Source: Deinococcus aquaticus (GTDB lineage: Bacteria; Deinococcota; Deinococci; Deinococcales; Deinococcaceae). From it: a stretch of 64,000 nucleotides of DNA. Positions within the stretch are counted from its first letter, which is position 1. The number at the start of each line of letters is the position of its first letter. This document shows positions 43,193 through 57,917 of the stretch, piece after piece. The notes beneath the pieces are model-generated. The model was given only the letters and a program-made list of their open reading frames with translations, made no database searches and was not told where the DNA came from. The translations under genes and the position numbers were made by a program. Where the stretch lies: positions 1,671,501 to 1,735,500 of the forward strand of contig NZ_CP115165.1 of NCBI RefSeq assembly GCF_028622095.1. The letters are read 5' to 3'.

Positions 43193-43214
43193 CCCCCACC
43201 GCAGCGGGTGGGGG
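43193..43214 (-). terminator. lon terminator
   Basis: CCCCCACC (43193-43200) and GGTGGGGG (43207-43214) with a 6-nt loop, and a T5 run on the minus strand. 37 bp after the lon stop. Confidence 0.85.
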
Positions 43215-43250
43215 CAGGGGAGGGCGCCGGGGCTTGACCGGAGCTTCGGC

Positions 43251-45707
<2,457 letters not shown>

Positions 45708-45776
45708 GCGGAACTCCTTTGGCCCGGTCGGGTCTGGCTGAGATGCGGGGTTCCTGGCGTGCTCGATACCAAGAAA

Positions 45777-45797
45777 CTTGAGTGCCACTATATCAAG
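45777..45797. promoter_or_regulatory. HspR-like HAIR operator upstream of lon
   Basis: CTTGAGT (45777-45783), 7 bp, TATCAAG (45791-45797), extended by AA and TT. This matches 12 of the 14 defined positions of the HAIR inverted repeat, CTTGAGT-N7-ACTCAAG, bound by HspR. Confidence 0.7.
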
Positions 45798-45982
45798 TTG
45801 AAGGAGTTGCGGCAAGCCTGCCGCGCCCCTCCGCCGAACGGCCTATTCCTCGTGCTTCACGCTGAAATCCTACGCCCGGAAGCCTGACACAACCCTCACG
45901 GCAACCTGACGAGGCGTTTACACATGCCCCGCCTGCCCCCACGCCGGCCGCCCGCGCGCAGGGTGCCGCTATGCTGCGCCGC

Positions 45983-47050
45983 ATGGCACGCCTGCGCTGG
46001 CGCATATCCCACCGTCCGCCCCTCCCCACCGGCGGTGCGCTGTTCCTGACCGGCGACCACCGCGCCTGGAGCAGCGAGCCCGGCGGCTGGACCTTCGACT
46101 CCGCCGGAGAACTGCTCAGCGAACACCCGGAAGGCACCCTGCTGAGCGTCAAGGTCCGCGCCCGGCACCCGGACGGCACCATCACGGAAGAAGGCGACGC
46201 CTGGGGAGGCCGCGCCGCCCCCCACCGGCACGTCGTGACCGGCGACGCTGGCATCGACCTGCACGTGGCCGGATGGCAGGACGCCAGTGAAGGCAGCAAC
46301 CGCCCCGCCCGCAGCGCCCCACCGCGCGAGGAAACCGTGCTGGACGCCCCCTGGGGGGAACAGCCCGTGCGCCTGTGGTGGCCCGCCGGGCACGACGGCC
46401 CGCTGCCGCTGCTGATCCTGCACGACGGCCAGAACGCCTTCGACGAGGCCCCCACCTTCGCCGGGGAGAGCTGGGACGCCGCCGGGGCCGCGCAGACCCT
46501 CGCGGACGCCGGGCACCCGGTGCGCATCGCCGCGCTGCCCGTGAACCACGGGCGCAGCCGCCGCTACGTCCCGTTCCCCTTCGAACTGAACGACTTCGAC
46601 AGCGGCGCGGACGAGTACGCCGACTGGCTGAAAGGCAGCCTCCTGCCGCACCTGCACGCCCGCTTCGGCCCTGTCCCTGCGCAGGACACCGCGCTGGCCG
46701 GCTCCAGCTTCGGCGGCCTGATCACCGCCTACGCCGGCCTGCGTGACCCCGGCACGTACGGCACGCTGGGCGTCTTCAGCCCCGCCCTCTGGCCCGCCGA
46801 CCACGCCTTCCTGTGCTGGCTCGCCGGGCGCTGCGACCCGCAGGCGCGCGTGTGGATCGACATGGGCGACCACGAGGGGGGCACCCTGGCCGCCTCACGG
46901 GACCTCGTGACCCGCACCCGCGACCTGACCGACCAGCTCGCCCCGCACGTCAGAGAGGCCCGCTTCACCGTCGGCGCAGGCCACTGGCACGACGAACCCG
47001 CATGGCGCGAACGCCTGCCCGCCTTCCTGCACTGGTGGCGGGAAGGCTGA
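45983..47050 (+). CDS. Putative esterase, alpha/beta hydrolase (Fes/IroE-like)
   Basis: 355 aa. The first ~100 residues form a beta-sandwich-like region resembling starch-binding/early-set domains (LFLTGDHRAWSSEPGGWTFD), as in enterochelin esterases. The esterase domain follows, with LLILHDGQNAFDE, nucleophile elbow LAGSSFGGLI and catalytic His in GAGHWHDE. Substrate unknown; acting on siderophore or other esters is possible. I use ATG 45983, 7 nt after TATGCT, rather than the ATG at 45971 inside that hexamer. It is convergent with the acyl-CoA dehydrogenase gene with no gap. Confidence 0.85.
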   Translation: MARLRWRISHRPPLPTGGALFLTGDHRAWSSEPGGWTFDSAGELLSEHPEGTLLSVKVRARHPDGTITEEGDAWGGRAAPHRHVVTGDAGIDLHVAGWQDASEGSNRPARSAPPREETVLDAPWGEQPVRLWWPAGHDGPLPLLILHDGQNAFDEAPTFAGESWDAAGAAQTLADAGHPVRIAALPVNHGRSRRYVPFPFELNDFDSGADEYADWLKGSLLPHLHARFGPVPAQDTALAGSSFGGLITAYAGLRDPGTYGTLGVFSPALWPADHAFLCWLAGRCDPQARVWIDMGDHEGGTLAASRDLVTRTRDLTDQLAPHVREARFTVGAGHWHDEPAWRERLPAFLHWWREG

Positions 47051-48193
<1,143 letters not shown>

Positions 48194-48299
48194 GTGAGCA
48201 CACACTACCGCTCCGGGCAGGCAAGGGAAGTGCACATCACACGCTGACCGGCCGGAACCTGTCAGGATACTTACAGTTCTCCCGTTGCCCGGAGGTCGC

Positions 48300-49115
48300 A
48301 TGACGACACCCCAGACCCAGACGCCTTCCGCCCTTCCCGCGCCCACCTGGCTGCTGCGCACGCTGGGACAGGCGGAGGTCCTCGTGAACGGCGCGGCCGT
48401 CGTGTGGCCCGCCCGCAGCGCCGGGGAGCTGCTGTGGTACCTGCACGCCCACCCGGACGGCCGTTACCGGCACGACCTGCTGCGCGACCTGTGGGACCTG
48501 GACGACACGCCCGCCGCCCTGAACCGGTTCCGGGTGGCGCTGCACCGCCTGCGGCACGCGCTGGGCCACCCGGACGCCGTGAGCGAACGCGGGGGCCGCT
48601 ACGCGCTGCACCCGGACCTGCTGGCCGCCAGCGACACCGCCACCCTGCACGACGCGCTCCGCGGCGCGCGGCAGGCGGCCCCCCCACGCGAACGCGAGGA
48701 ACTGCTGCGCCGCGCCCTGGCCAGCGCGGACGGCGAGTACCTGCCGCACCTGAGCGGCGAGTGGGTGCAGGCGGCCCGGCAGGCGCACCGCGCGGCCGTC
48801 GTGGAAGCCCACCTGACCCTGGCGCGGCTGCACTGCGACGCGCACGAATGCCCACTGGCCGCGCAGGAACTCGTGCGGGCCGCCGCGACCGACCCGCTGA
48901 TCGGCGAGGACCACCACCAGCGCCTGATGGCCTGCCTCGCCACGACCAGGGGGCGCTATGCCGCCACCGAACACTACCGCCGCTACAGGGCGTTCCTGGC
49001 TGCCGAGATCGGCGACACGCCCATGGCCGACACCGTGGCCTTCGCCGAGCGCCTGAAAGGCGGCGAGTTGCCCTGCGTGGACACCCCGTTCCGCCCGGCC
49101 GGTTCCCGCGACTGA
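48300..49115 (+). CDS. BTAD-type (SARP-like) transcriptional activator-domain protein
   Basis: 271 aa. The N-terminal ~95 residues look like an OmpR-type winged helix (LLRTLGQAEVLVNGAAVVWPARSAGELLWYLHAHPDGRYRHDLLRDLWDLDDTPAALNRFRVALHRLRHAL), followed by the BTAD helical domain (REREELLRRALASADGEYLPHLSGEWV... LARLHCDAHECPLAAQELVRAAATDPL... LMACLATTRGRYAATEHYRRYRAFLAAEIG). A GGAGG site precedes the ATG. Its target is unknown; the ba3 oxidase operon is the nearest candidate. The stop codon lies in repeat copy C. Confidence 0.88.
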   Translation: MTTPQTQTPSALPAPTWLLRTLGQAEVLVNGAAVVWPARSAGELLWYLHAHPDGRYRHDLLRDLWDLDDTPAALNRFRVALHRLRHALGHPDAVSERGGRYALHPDLLAASDTATLHDALRGARQAAPPREREELLRRALASADGEYLPHLSGEWVQAARQAHRAAVVEAHLTLARLHCDAHECPLAAQELVRAAATDPLIGEDHHQRLMACLATTRGRYAATEHYRRYRAFLAAEIGDTPMADTVAFAERLKGGELPCVDTPFRPAGSRD

Positions 49116-49210
49116 TCCGGACCCCGCTCGAATGGTTTGCACAACCGTTTAATCCGAGCGGACGCGAGCAGGAGACGGGCAGGAAAGAAGTAGGTTCCGG
49201 GCGTGGAGTG
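49112..49210 (+). repeat. Small dispersed repeat, copy C (truncated)
   Basis: Starts CTGATCCGGACCCCG, overlapping the TGA stop (49113-49115) of the BTAD gene. The first hairpin is AATGGTT / AACCGTT, extended outward by CCGCTCG / CGAGCGG. Similarity to copies A and B continues to TTCCGGGCGTGGAGT and then stops; the second hairpin and right end are missing. Confidence 0.8.
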
Positions 49211-49258
49211 AGCGGGGCCCGGCGCGCAGCCGTAATGCCCCGGTAATGCCCTCACCGG

Positions 49259-49278
49259 ACCCTCCAGGCATGGAGGGT
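49259..49278 (+). promoter_or_regulatory. Hairpin covering the ribosome site of the CBS gene
   Basis: ACCCTCC (49259-49265) pairs with GGAGGGT (49272-49278) over a 6-nt loop. The right arm is the Shine-Dalgarno sequence GGAGGG, six bases before ATG 49284, so the site would be closed when the hairpin forms. Confidence 0.6.
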
Positions 49279-49283
49279 TCCCC

Positions 49284-49721
49284 ATGCGAATTCATAACCT
49301 GATGAGTACCCCGGTGATCACGGCTGTTCCCACCCTCTCGCTGCTGGCGGCGGCGCACCTGATGCGGTCGCACGGCATCCGGCGCCTGCCGGTCGTGGAC
49401 GCCGGCACGCTGGTCGGGATCGTCACCGACCGTGACCTGCGCGAGGCGATGCCCAGCCGCGTGTCCAGCCTGTCCCCCTGGGAGGCCACCACCCGGCTGG
49501 CCGCCGTGACGGTCGCCGACGTCATGCGGCGCTCGGTCCTGACCACCACCCCCGACGCGGACGCCCGTGACGCGGCTCACACCATGCTCCTGCACCGCGT
49601 GGGCGCGCTGCCCGTGATCGACGCGGCGGGGTGCGTGGTGGGTGTCGTGACCGTCAGCGACGTGCTGCGCGATTACGCGGCGGCCGGTCCGTCCGCAACC
49701 GGTGCGGGGGCCGCGCGGTGA
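49284..49721 (+). CDS. CBS-domain-pair protein
   Basis: 145 aa made of two CBS domains: VITAVPTLSLLAAAHLMRSHGIRRLPVVDAGTLVGIVTDRDLREA and SVLTTTPDADARDAAHTMLLHRVGALPVIDAAGCVVGVVTVSDVLRDY. CBS pairs bind adenine nucleotides and sense energy state. Its stop overlaps the start of the oxidase subunit IIa gene (GTGA), so it is translationally coupled to the ba3 oxidase operon and may report on or tune it. Confidence 0.93.
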   Translation: MRIHNLMSTPVITAVPTLSLLAAAHLMRSHGIRRLPVVDAGTLVGIVTDRDLREAMPSRVSSLSPWEATTRLAAVTVADVMRRSVLTTTPDADARDAAHTMLLHRVGALPVIDAAGCVVGVVTVSDVLRDYAAAGPSATGAGAAR

Positions 49722-49891
49722 GCGTCCCGCCTCCCGAGGGGCGCGGCGCGCCGCCAGCAGGCACGCTCTCACAGGGCAGTCCCTCACAGGGCGCGGCTCC
49801 ACGCGGCACGCTGGCCGTGGTCCTCACGCTGCTGCTGAGCATCCTGGGCCTGTGGATGCTGGTGCTGGGCGTATTGCAGGGGCGCGCGTGA
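49718..49891 (+). CDS. cbaD: Cytochrome c oxidase subunit IIa (ba3-type)
   Basis: 57 aa from GTG 49718; a polar N-terminus then one TM helix LAVVLTLLLSILGLWMLVLGVLQGR. Small one-helix IIa subunits are typical of ba3 oxidases, encoded just before subunit II. It overlaps both neighbours by GTGA. Confidence 0.8.
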   Translation: MSVPPPEGRGAPPAGTLSQGSPSQGAAPRGTLAVVLTLLLSILGLWMLVLGVLQGRA

Positions 49892-50459
49892 GCGGCACCG
49901 ACCCCGCCGCCCGCCTGGACCACCACACCCTGGAACGCTACGAGACGGCGTGGCTGGGCGTCGCGGTCGTCCTGACGGTCCTGCTGTTCGTGGGCGTGCT
50001 GGCCAGCCTGATCAGCGGCACGTACCCGCTGCTGAAGGCCGGCACCGGCCACGCGCACGACGGCCCGGTCGTGAAGGGCCGCGTGGACCCCGCGCAACTG
50101 GCCGCCACGCCCTTCGCGACACCGGGCCTTGTTGTGGACCGCGCCGGGCAGTCGGTCCTGAACGCCCAGGGCACCCTGGACGCCTACCTCGTGGCCGGGG
50201 GCTTCACGTTCCAGCCAGCGGTGCTGCGCGTCCCGGCGGGCGTGCCCGTCACGCTGCACGTGACCGCCACCGACGTCGTGCACGGCTTCCAGGTGACCGG
50301 CACGAACGTCAACGTGGAGATCCTGCCCGGCCACGTCGCCTCGCTCACCGTGACCTTCCGCCACCCCGGCGAGCAGCACGTCATCTGCAACGAGTACTGC
50401 GGCGCGGGTCACCACAACATGATCACCCGCTTCATCGTCGAAGCGCCCACGGAGACCCC

Positions 50460-50463
<4 letters not shown>
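49888..50463 (+). CDS. cbaB: Cytochrome c oxidase subunit II (ba3-type, CuA)
   Basis: 191 aa from GTG 49888. One TM anchor (LGVAVVLTVLLFVGVLASLI) then the cupredoxin domain with CuA ligands: His in VVHGFQV, and CNEYCGAGHHNM (C-x3-C-x3-H-x2-M pattern). It takes electrons from cytochrome c in the periplasm. Short gaps and overlaps place it in one operon with subunits IIa and I. Confidence 0.95.
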
Positions 50464-52186
<1,723 letters not shown>

Positions 52187-52190
<4 letters not shown>

Positions 52191-52669
52191 GCGGCTCACG
52201 TACCGGCCCGCCCGCCGCCCCCCACGCTGGTCCCCCCGCCGGCTCACTGACCAGCCCCGAGGACCGCTGGTTCACCCGCCGGCAGGTCACGGCCTTCATG
52301 ACCGTGCTGGCCCTGGCCGCCGCGCTGGGCACCGCCGCGTACCAGGCGGGAGAACGGCTGGCCGGTACCGCCGGCGGGGCGGTCGTCACGGCCGCCACCG
52401 GCACCGTCCCCGACGGCGGCGCGCTGTACGCCGGGAACTGCGCCGGTTGCCACGGCGCGGACGCCGGGGGAGCCCTCGGCCCGGCCCTGAGTGCCCCGGC
52501 CGGCTGGAGCGCCGCGGGGTTCACGCAGGCCGTTCTGCACGGCCGCACCCCGGACGGCCGCACCCTGAGCGCCGTGATGCCCCGCTTCGACGCCGCAGGC
52601 CTGGACGGCTCGGCCCCCACCCAGGCGCAACTGAACGCCATTCAGGCCTACCTGAACACCCGGCCCTGA
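52187..52669 (+). CDS. Membrane-anchored c-type cytochrome
   Basis: 160 aa from GTG 52187 (overlapping the subunit I stop). A Pro/Ala-rich N-tail, one TM helix (QVTAFMTVLALAAALGTAAY), and a monoheme cytochrome c domain with CAGCH and the distal Met in LSAVMPRFDAAG. It probably delivers electrons to the ba3 oxidase. Last gene of the operon. Confidence 0.92.
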
Positions 52670-52691
52670 CCGGCGCGGCGCGGGGGCGGGA

Positions 52692-52720
52692 TTGACACGC
52701 CGCCCCCGTGCCTTTAAGCT
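52692..52720 (+). promoter_or_regulatory. Consensus promoter of tRNA-His
   Basis: TTGACA (52692-52697), 17-bp spacer, TAAGCT (52715-52720), 34 nt before the tRNA. Confidence 0.8.
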
Positions 52721-52753
52721 GTGTGGGCCTGACAGGACGTGGGTGCAAGGTAC

Positions 52754-52831
<78 letters not shown>

Positions 52832-52836
52832 GACCG

Positions 52837-52877
52837 GTTCCGGCCCCCGCAGCAATGCAGAGGGCCGGAACTTCTTT
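52837..52877 (+). terminator. Terminator after tRNA-His
   Basis: GTTCCGGCCC (52837-52846) pairs perfectly with GGGCCGGAAC (52862-52871), followed by TTCTTT. A second hairpin, CCCTGACC / GGTCAGGG (52881-52888, 52896-52903), lies between it and tRNA-Leu. Confidence 0.75.
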
Positions 52878-52910
52878 ATCCCCTGACCGCACCAGGGTCA
52901 GGGAACACAC

Positions 52911-52995
<85 letters not shown>

Positions 52996-53206
52996 GCACG
53001 GCGCAGCGGCGGCCGGATCTCTCAGGGGGTCCGGCCGCCGCTTCCCGCAGGTACCGCCGGGCAAATGCACTATGATGTTCGGCGGCATGTCGCGCGCCCC
53101 TGCCCGGGTGGGGGCGCGGCCGGCACGGCAGAATCAACGAGAAACGCGCCCTGGCGGCTGGTCCCACCTGTGGGGCGGGGCGCTGCGGGCGCAGACGGGA
53201 GACCCA

Positions 53207-54517
53207 ATGGCAGAGCTGATCAGCAGAGAAGGCAACAAGGTGGAATTCAAGGTGTCGGTGCCGGCCGCCGAAGTGAACCGTGCATACGACCAGGTGTGGT
53301 CCGGACTGGCGCGCGACGTGCGCGTTCCCGGCTTCCGCCCGGGCAAGGCGCCCCGCAAGGTCATCGAGGGCCGCGTCGGGAAGGGTTACGTCGAGCAGGA
53401 AGTGCGTGACCGTCTGCTGGAAACCCACTACTCCCAGGCTGCCCGTGAACTGAAACTCAGCCTCGTGGACGCCAACATCGACCCGCAGCCCCTGAAGAGC
53501 GGTCAGTCCTTCGAGTTCACCGTGAAGGGCGAAACCTACCCCGAAGTGAGCCTGGGCGACTGGAGCGGCCTGAGCCTGACGGCCGCCGCGCCCGAGATCA
53601 CCGACGAGGTCCTGGACCGCACCCTGAATGACCTGCAGGAGCGCAACGCGACCTTCGACGACGCCGACCGCGCCATTGAGGCCAGCGATCAGGTGACCAT
53701 CGAGGAGCAGGGCGAGGATGGCGGCACGTACCCCGTGTACCTGGACGTCGCCGAGGCGCACGTGCGCGACGCGCTGCTGGGCAAGAACAAGGGTGACACC
53801 GTGGAAATCACGGTGCCCGCCCACCAGCACGGCGACCACGAGCACGCCGAGCACACCGTGACCGTGAAGATCATGGACGTGAAGACCAAGAAGCTGCAGG
53901 AACTGGACGACGAGTTCGCCAAGAGCCTGAACTTCGACTCGCTGGAGCGCCTGCGCACCGACCTGAAGGGTGAACTGGAACGCCGCGCGCAGCAGGAAGG
54001 CGAGGCCGGCCGCCGCGAGGAGTTCATCAACCACCTGGTCGAGGGCATGACCGCCGACATTCCCCAGGCGCTGCTGGACCGCCGCCGCGAGGCCATGCAG
54101 GCCGAGATTCAGGACGACCTGGGCCGCCAGGGCGTCAAGTGGGGCGAGTACGAGACCTTCATGAAGGAGCAGGGCAAGCTCGACGAGTTCATGGCGGACC
54201 TCGGCAAGAACGCCGAGACCCGCGTGAAGCGCGACCTGGCCCTGGAGCGCCTGGCCGAGGACCTGAAGGTTGAGGTGAGCGACGCCGAGTTCAACCAGAC
54301 CATGATGGCCCTGGCGCAGGCGAACGGCCTGAGCCCCGCCGACCTGAGCAAGCAGCTCGGGCCGAACGGCATCAACTCGTACTACACCAGCCTGATCCGT
54401 GAGAAGGCGCTGCAGCAGGCCATCGCGCAGCTGGCGGGCGGTCAGACCGAAGCCGCTGCCGATGAGGCCAGCGCGGAAGCCAGCACCGAAGAGAGCAGCA
54501 CGGAAGCCGCCGAGTAA
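53207..54517 (+). CDS. tig: Trigger factor
   Basis: 436 aa. N-terminal ribosome-binding domain with the signature VPGFRPGKAPRKVIEGR (GFRxGxxP), a divergent PPIase domain (ASDQVTIEEQGED... with KNKGDTVEITVPAHQHGDHEHAEHTVTVKIMDV), and the helical C-terminal chaperone arms (SLERLRTDLKGELERRAQQEGEAG). Acts at the ribosome exit tunnel. The C-terminus ends in Glu/Ala/Ser repeats. A TATGAT hexamer at 53071-53076 marks a likely promoter with a ~130-nt leader; GGGAGA precedes the ATG. An in-frame run upstream to 53072 is low-complexity and not part of TF. Confidence 0.96.
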   Translation: MAELISREGNKVEFKVSVPAAEVNRAYDQVWSGLARDVRVPGFRPGKAPRKVIEGRVGKGYVEQEVRDRLLETHYSQAARELKLSLVDANIDPQPLKSGQSFEFTVKGETYPEVSLGDWSGLSLTAAAPEITDEVLDRTLNDLQERNATFDDADRAIEASDQVTIEEQGEDGGTYPVYLDVAEAHVRDALLGKNKGDTVEITVPAHQHGDHEHAEHTVTVKIMDVKTKKLQELDDEFAKSLNFDSLERLRTDLKGELERRAQQEGEAGRREEFINHLVEGMTADIPQALLDRRREAMQAEIQDDLGRQGVKWGEYETFMKEQGKLDEFMADLGKNAETRVKRDLALERLAEDLKVEVSDAEFNQTMMALAQANGLSPADLSKQLGPNGINSYYTSLIREKALQQAIAQLAGGQTEAAADEASAEASTEESSTEAAE

Positions 54518-54628
54518 ACCGGCGTCCGGTGAAGGGGGGGAGTGTCCTGCGGGGCGCTCCCCCTTTTTCTGCTGGGCTGGGGCGTGCCCGTCCTCATGGA
54601 CTCTGCCCTGAACTCTGTACCGAATTCA

Positions 54629-54644
54629 TTGAACGGCCGTTCAA
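54629..54644. promoter_or_regulatory. 16-bp palindromic operator in the fabH promoter
   Basis: TTGAACGGCCGTTCAA is a perfect palindrome ending seven bases before the fabH -10 hexamer TAGCGT (54652-54657), so it lies over the spacer and -35 region. Form and position fit a TetR-family fatty-acid regulator. Confidence 0.7.
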
Positions 54645-54664
54645 AGAATGCTAGCGTGCGTGGC

Positions 54665-55702
54665 ATGAGTGACCCCGCCGCCCGCCCCAGCCTCGGCATC
54701 ACTGCGTTGGGCATGTACGTGCCAGAACGCATCGTGCCCAACGCGGAATTCGAGGCCCGCATCGACACCAACGCCGACTGGATCGAGTCCCGCACCGGCA
54801 TCCGCGAACGCCGCTTCGCCGCGCCGGAACAGTTCACGTCCGACGTGGGCGTCATGGCCGTGCGCAACATGCTGGAGCGCGATCCGCAGGCCCTTCAGGG
54901 CGTGGACGCCATCATCTGCGCCACCGTCAGCCCCGACGCGCTGATGCCCTCGACTGCCGCCCTGATCGGCATGCAGGTCGGTCTGGTGGGCGCGGCCGCC
55001 TTCGATCTGAGCACCGCGTGCAGCGGCTTCGTGTACGGCCTGAGCGTTGCGCAGGGCCTGATCATGAGCGGCGCGGCCCGCCGCGTCCTCGTCGTGGGCG
55101 CCGAGGCCCTCAGCAAGATCGTGGACCAGGACGACCGCAACACCGCGATCCTGTTCGGGGACGGCGCGGGCGCGGCCGTGGTCGGCCCGGTCCCCGCCGG
55201 GTACGGTTTCCAGGAATTCGTGATGGGCGCCGACGGCAACGGCGGGTCCAGCCTGTACCTGCGCTGCGTGGCGCCCACCCTGCCCGGCGGCTTCGACATG
55301 GGCCACTCGGTCGGCATGAACGGCCGCGAGGTCTTCAAGTTCGCGGTGCGCGTGCTGGGCGAGAGCGGCGCGCAGGTGCTCGCCAAGAGCGGCCTGACCA
55401 GCGCCGACGTGGACTGGGTCATTCCGCACCAGGCGAACGTGCGCATTATCGAGGCGGCCATGGACCGCTTCGGGCTGCCCATGGAGCGCGCCGTCGTGAA
55501 CCTCGACCGCTACGGCAACACCAGTTCCGCGACCGTGCCCATGGCCCTCGACGAGGCCGTGCAGGACGGCCGCGTGCAGGACGGCCAGCAACTGCTGCTG
55601 ATCGCGTTCGGCGGCGGCCTGAGCTGGGTGGCGGGCACCATGAAATGGTGGGGCGGCGCGCCCAGCCTGAACCCCGCACAGGCCGTCGAGGTGAGCGCAT
55701 GA
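54665..55702 (+). CDS. fabH: 3-oxoacyl-[ACP] synthase III
   Basis: 345 aa. Catalytic triad Cys in DLSTACSGFVYGL, His in WVIPHQANVRI, Asn in RYGNTSSATVP. It condenses acyl-CoA with malonyl-ACP to start fatty acid synthesis. ATG is 7 nt after TAGCGT (leaderless type). First gene of the fab cluster; overlaps fabD by four bases. Confidence 0.97.
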   Translation: MSDPAARPSLGITALGMYVPERIVPNAEFEARIDTNADWIESRTGIRERRFAAPEQFTSDVGVMAVRNMLERDPQALQGVDAIICATVSPDALMPSTAALIGMQVGLVGAAAFDLSTACSGFVYGLSVAQGLIMSGAARRVLVVGAEALSKIVDQDDRNTAILFGDGAGAAVVGPVPAGYGFQEFVMGADGNGGSSLYLRCVAPTLPGGFDMGHSVGMNGREVFKFAVRVLGESGAQVLAKSGLTSADVDWVIPHQANVRIIEAAMDRFGLPMERAVVNLDRYGNTSSATVPMALDEAVQDGRVQDGQQLLLIAFGGGLSWVAGTMKWWGGAPSLNPAQAVEVSA

Positions 55703-56604
55703 AGATCGCCGCACTGTTCCCCGGTCAGGGCAGCCACAGCGTCGGCATGGGCGCTGACCTGACCGCCGCGTTCCCCGAGGCTGCCGAGGTCTACACGCAG
55801 GTCGAGCACGTCCTGCCGGGCCTGCGCGCCCTGATCGAGTCCGGCCCACTGGACGACCTGACCCTGACCGCCAACCAGCAGCCCGCCCTGGTGGCCGCCA
55901 GCGTCGCCGCGTACCGTGCGTGGCGCGCGCAGACCGGCCTGACACCCGCGTTCGCTGCCGGGCACTCGCTGGGCGAGTACTCCGCACTGGTCGCTGCCGA
56001 CGCCCTGAGCCTCGGGGACGCCCTGCGCCTGACCCGCCGGCGCGGCGAACTGATGCAGGCCGCCGTGCCGGTCGGCGCAGGCGCCATGAGCGCCGTCATG
56101 GGCGACCCGGCCGTCGTCCAGGAGGTCTGCGCCGCCACTGACGGTGTGCAGCCCGCCAACTTCAACGCGCCCACCCAAACCGTCATCAGCGGCACGAAAG
56201 AAGGCGTGGAAGCCGCGAACGCCGCCCTCAAGGCACGCGGCCTGAAAGCCATCCCCCTGAAGGTCAGCGCGCCCTTCCACTGCCCCCTGATGGACCCCGC
56301 CGCCAGCGGCCTCGCCCCGGACCTCCAGACGACCGCGTTCGCGCCGCCCGCCTTCCCGGTGTATGCGAACGTGACCGCCCAGCCGAACACCGACCCCACC
56401 GCCCTGCCCGGCCTGCTGACCGAACAGATCACCGGCGCCGTCCGCTGGGTCGAGACCATCCAAGCCCTCGCGGCGGCCGGCGCGGACGTGTTCATCGAAT
56501 TCGGCCCCGGCACCGTCCTGACCGGCCTGATCAAGCGCATCCTGCCCGACGCCCGCACCATCAACGTCGGCACGGCCGCGCAGGTGCAGGACTTCACGCT
56601 GTGA
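55699..56604 (+). CDS. fabD: Malonyl-CoA:ACP transacylase
   Basis: 301 aa. IAALFPGQGSHSVGMG at the N-terminus, nucleophile GHSLGEYSALVAA, conserved Arg in LRLTRRRGELMQ, and His in VSAPFHCPLMDPA. Loads malonyl onto ACP. Starts at ATGA overlap with fabH. Confidence 0.97.
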   Translation: MKIAALFPGQGSHSVGMGADLTAAFPEAAEVYTQVEHVLPGLRALIESGPLDDLTLTANQQPALVAASVAAYRAWRAQTGLTPAFAAGHSLGEYSALVAADALSLGDALRLTRRRGELMQAAVPVGAGAMSAVMGDPAVVQEVCAATDGVQPANFNAPTQTVISGTKEGVEAANAALKARGLKAIPLKVSAPFHCPLMDPAASGLAPDLQTTAFAPPAFPVYANVTAQPNTDPTALPGLLTEQITGAVRWVETIQALAAAGADVFIEFGPGTVLTGLIKRILPDARTINVGTAAQVQDFTL

Positions 56605-56638
56605 ACCGCCCATCCCCCTTTTCTCAGAGGACCCACCC

Positions 56639-57388
<750 letters not shown>

Positions 57389-57413
57389 CCCGACGCGTCC
57401 ACAGGCGGCCGAG

Positions 57414-57428
57414 TTGAACCCCGTTCAG
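57414..57428. promoter_or_regulatory. Second fab operator-like site before acpP
   Basis: TTGAAC-CCC-GTTCAG has the same TGAAC / GTTCA arms as the fabH palindrome but with a 3-bp rather than 4-bp centre. It lies 67 bp before acpP. Confidence 0.45.
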
Positions 57429-57495
57429 ATCAGCTGCCTCTCATGGGCACCGCGTGTAGACTGGCGCAGACTTCAGTATCAGGAGGTACGAACTC

Positions 57496-57726
57496 ATGGC
57501 AACTTTTGATGATGTGAAAGACGTGATCGTTGACAAGCTCGGCGTGGACGGCGACAAGGTGGTTCCCGAGGCCCGCTTCGTGGAGGACCTGGGTGCCGAC
57601 AGCCTCGAAACCGTGGAACTGATCATGGGTCTCGAAGACAAGTTCGGCATCACCATCAGTGATGAGGACGCCGAAACGATCCGCACGGTCCAGGCCGCCG
57701 TGGATTACATCGAGACCAAGCAGTAA
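57496..57726 (+). CDS. acpP: Acyl carrier protein
   Basis: 76 aa, acidic, with phosphopantetheine Ser in [16 protein letters not shown]. Standard length and sequence. AGGAGGT ribosome site six bases upstream. Followed by a hairpin CCCCCC-N6-GGGGGG (about 57737-57754). Confidence 0.98.
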   Translation: MATFDDVKDVIVDKLGVDGDKVVPEARFVEDLGADSLETVELIMGLEDKFGITISDEDAETIRTVQAAVDYIETKQ

Positions 57727-57917
57727 ACGCGCTGGCCCCCCACTCTCGGGGGGCGCAGGATGACGGGGCGGGGCGCGGTGCATTGCCGCTCCCGCCCCCA
57801 TCCGTTGCGTGACCGAACACCTGCCACGCCGCAGGTCAAGCCAATGCCAGCATCAATGCCAGCAGGTCGCGGCGCCGTTTTCGCGCGCACCTCCGGCACA
57901 CCAAAGGGGGGGATGCA

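Noticed and set aside
52872..52910. Small RNA between tRNA-His and tRNA-Leu
   Set aside because: The two hairpins are adequately explained as terminator and spacer structures; no separate promoter is evident.
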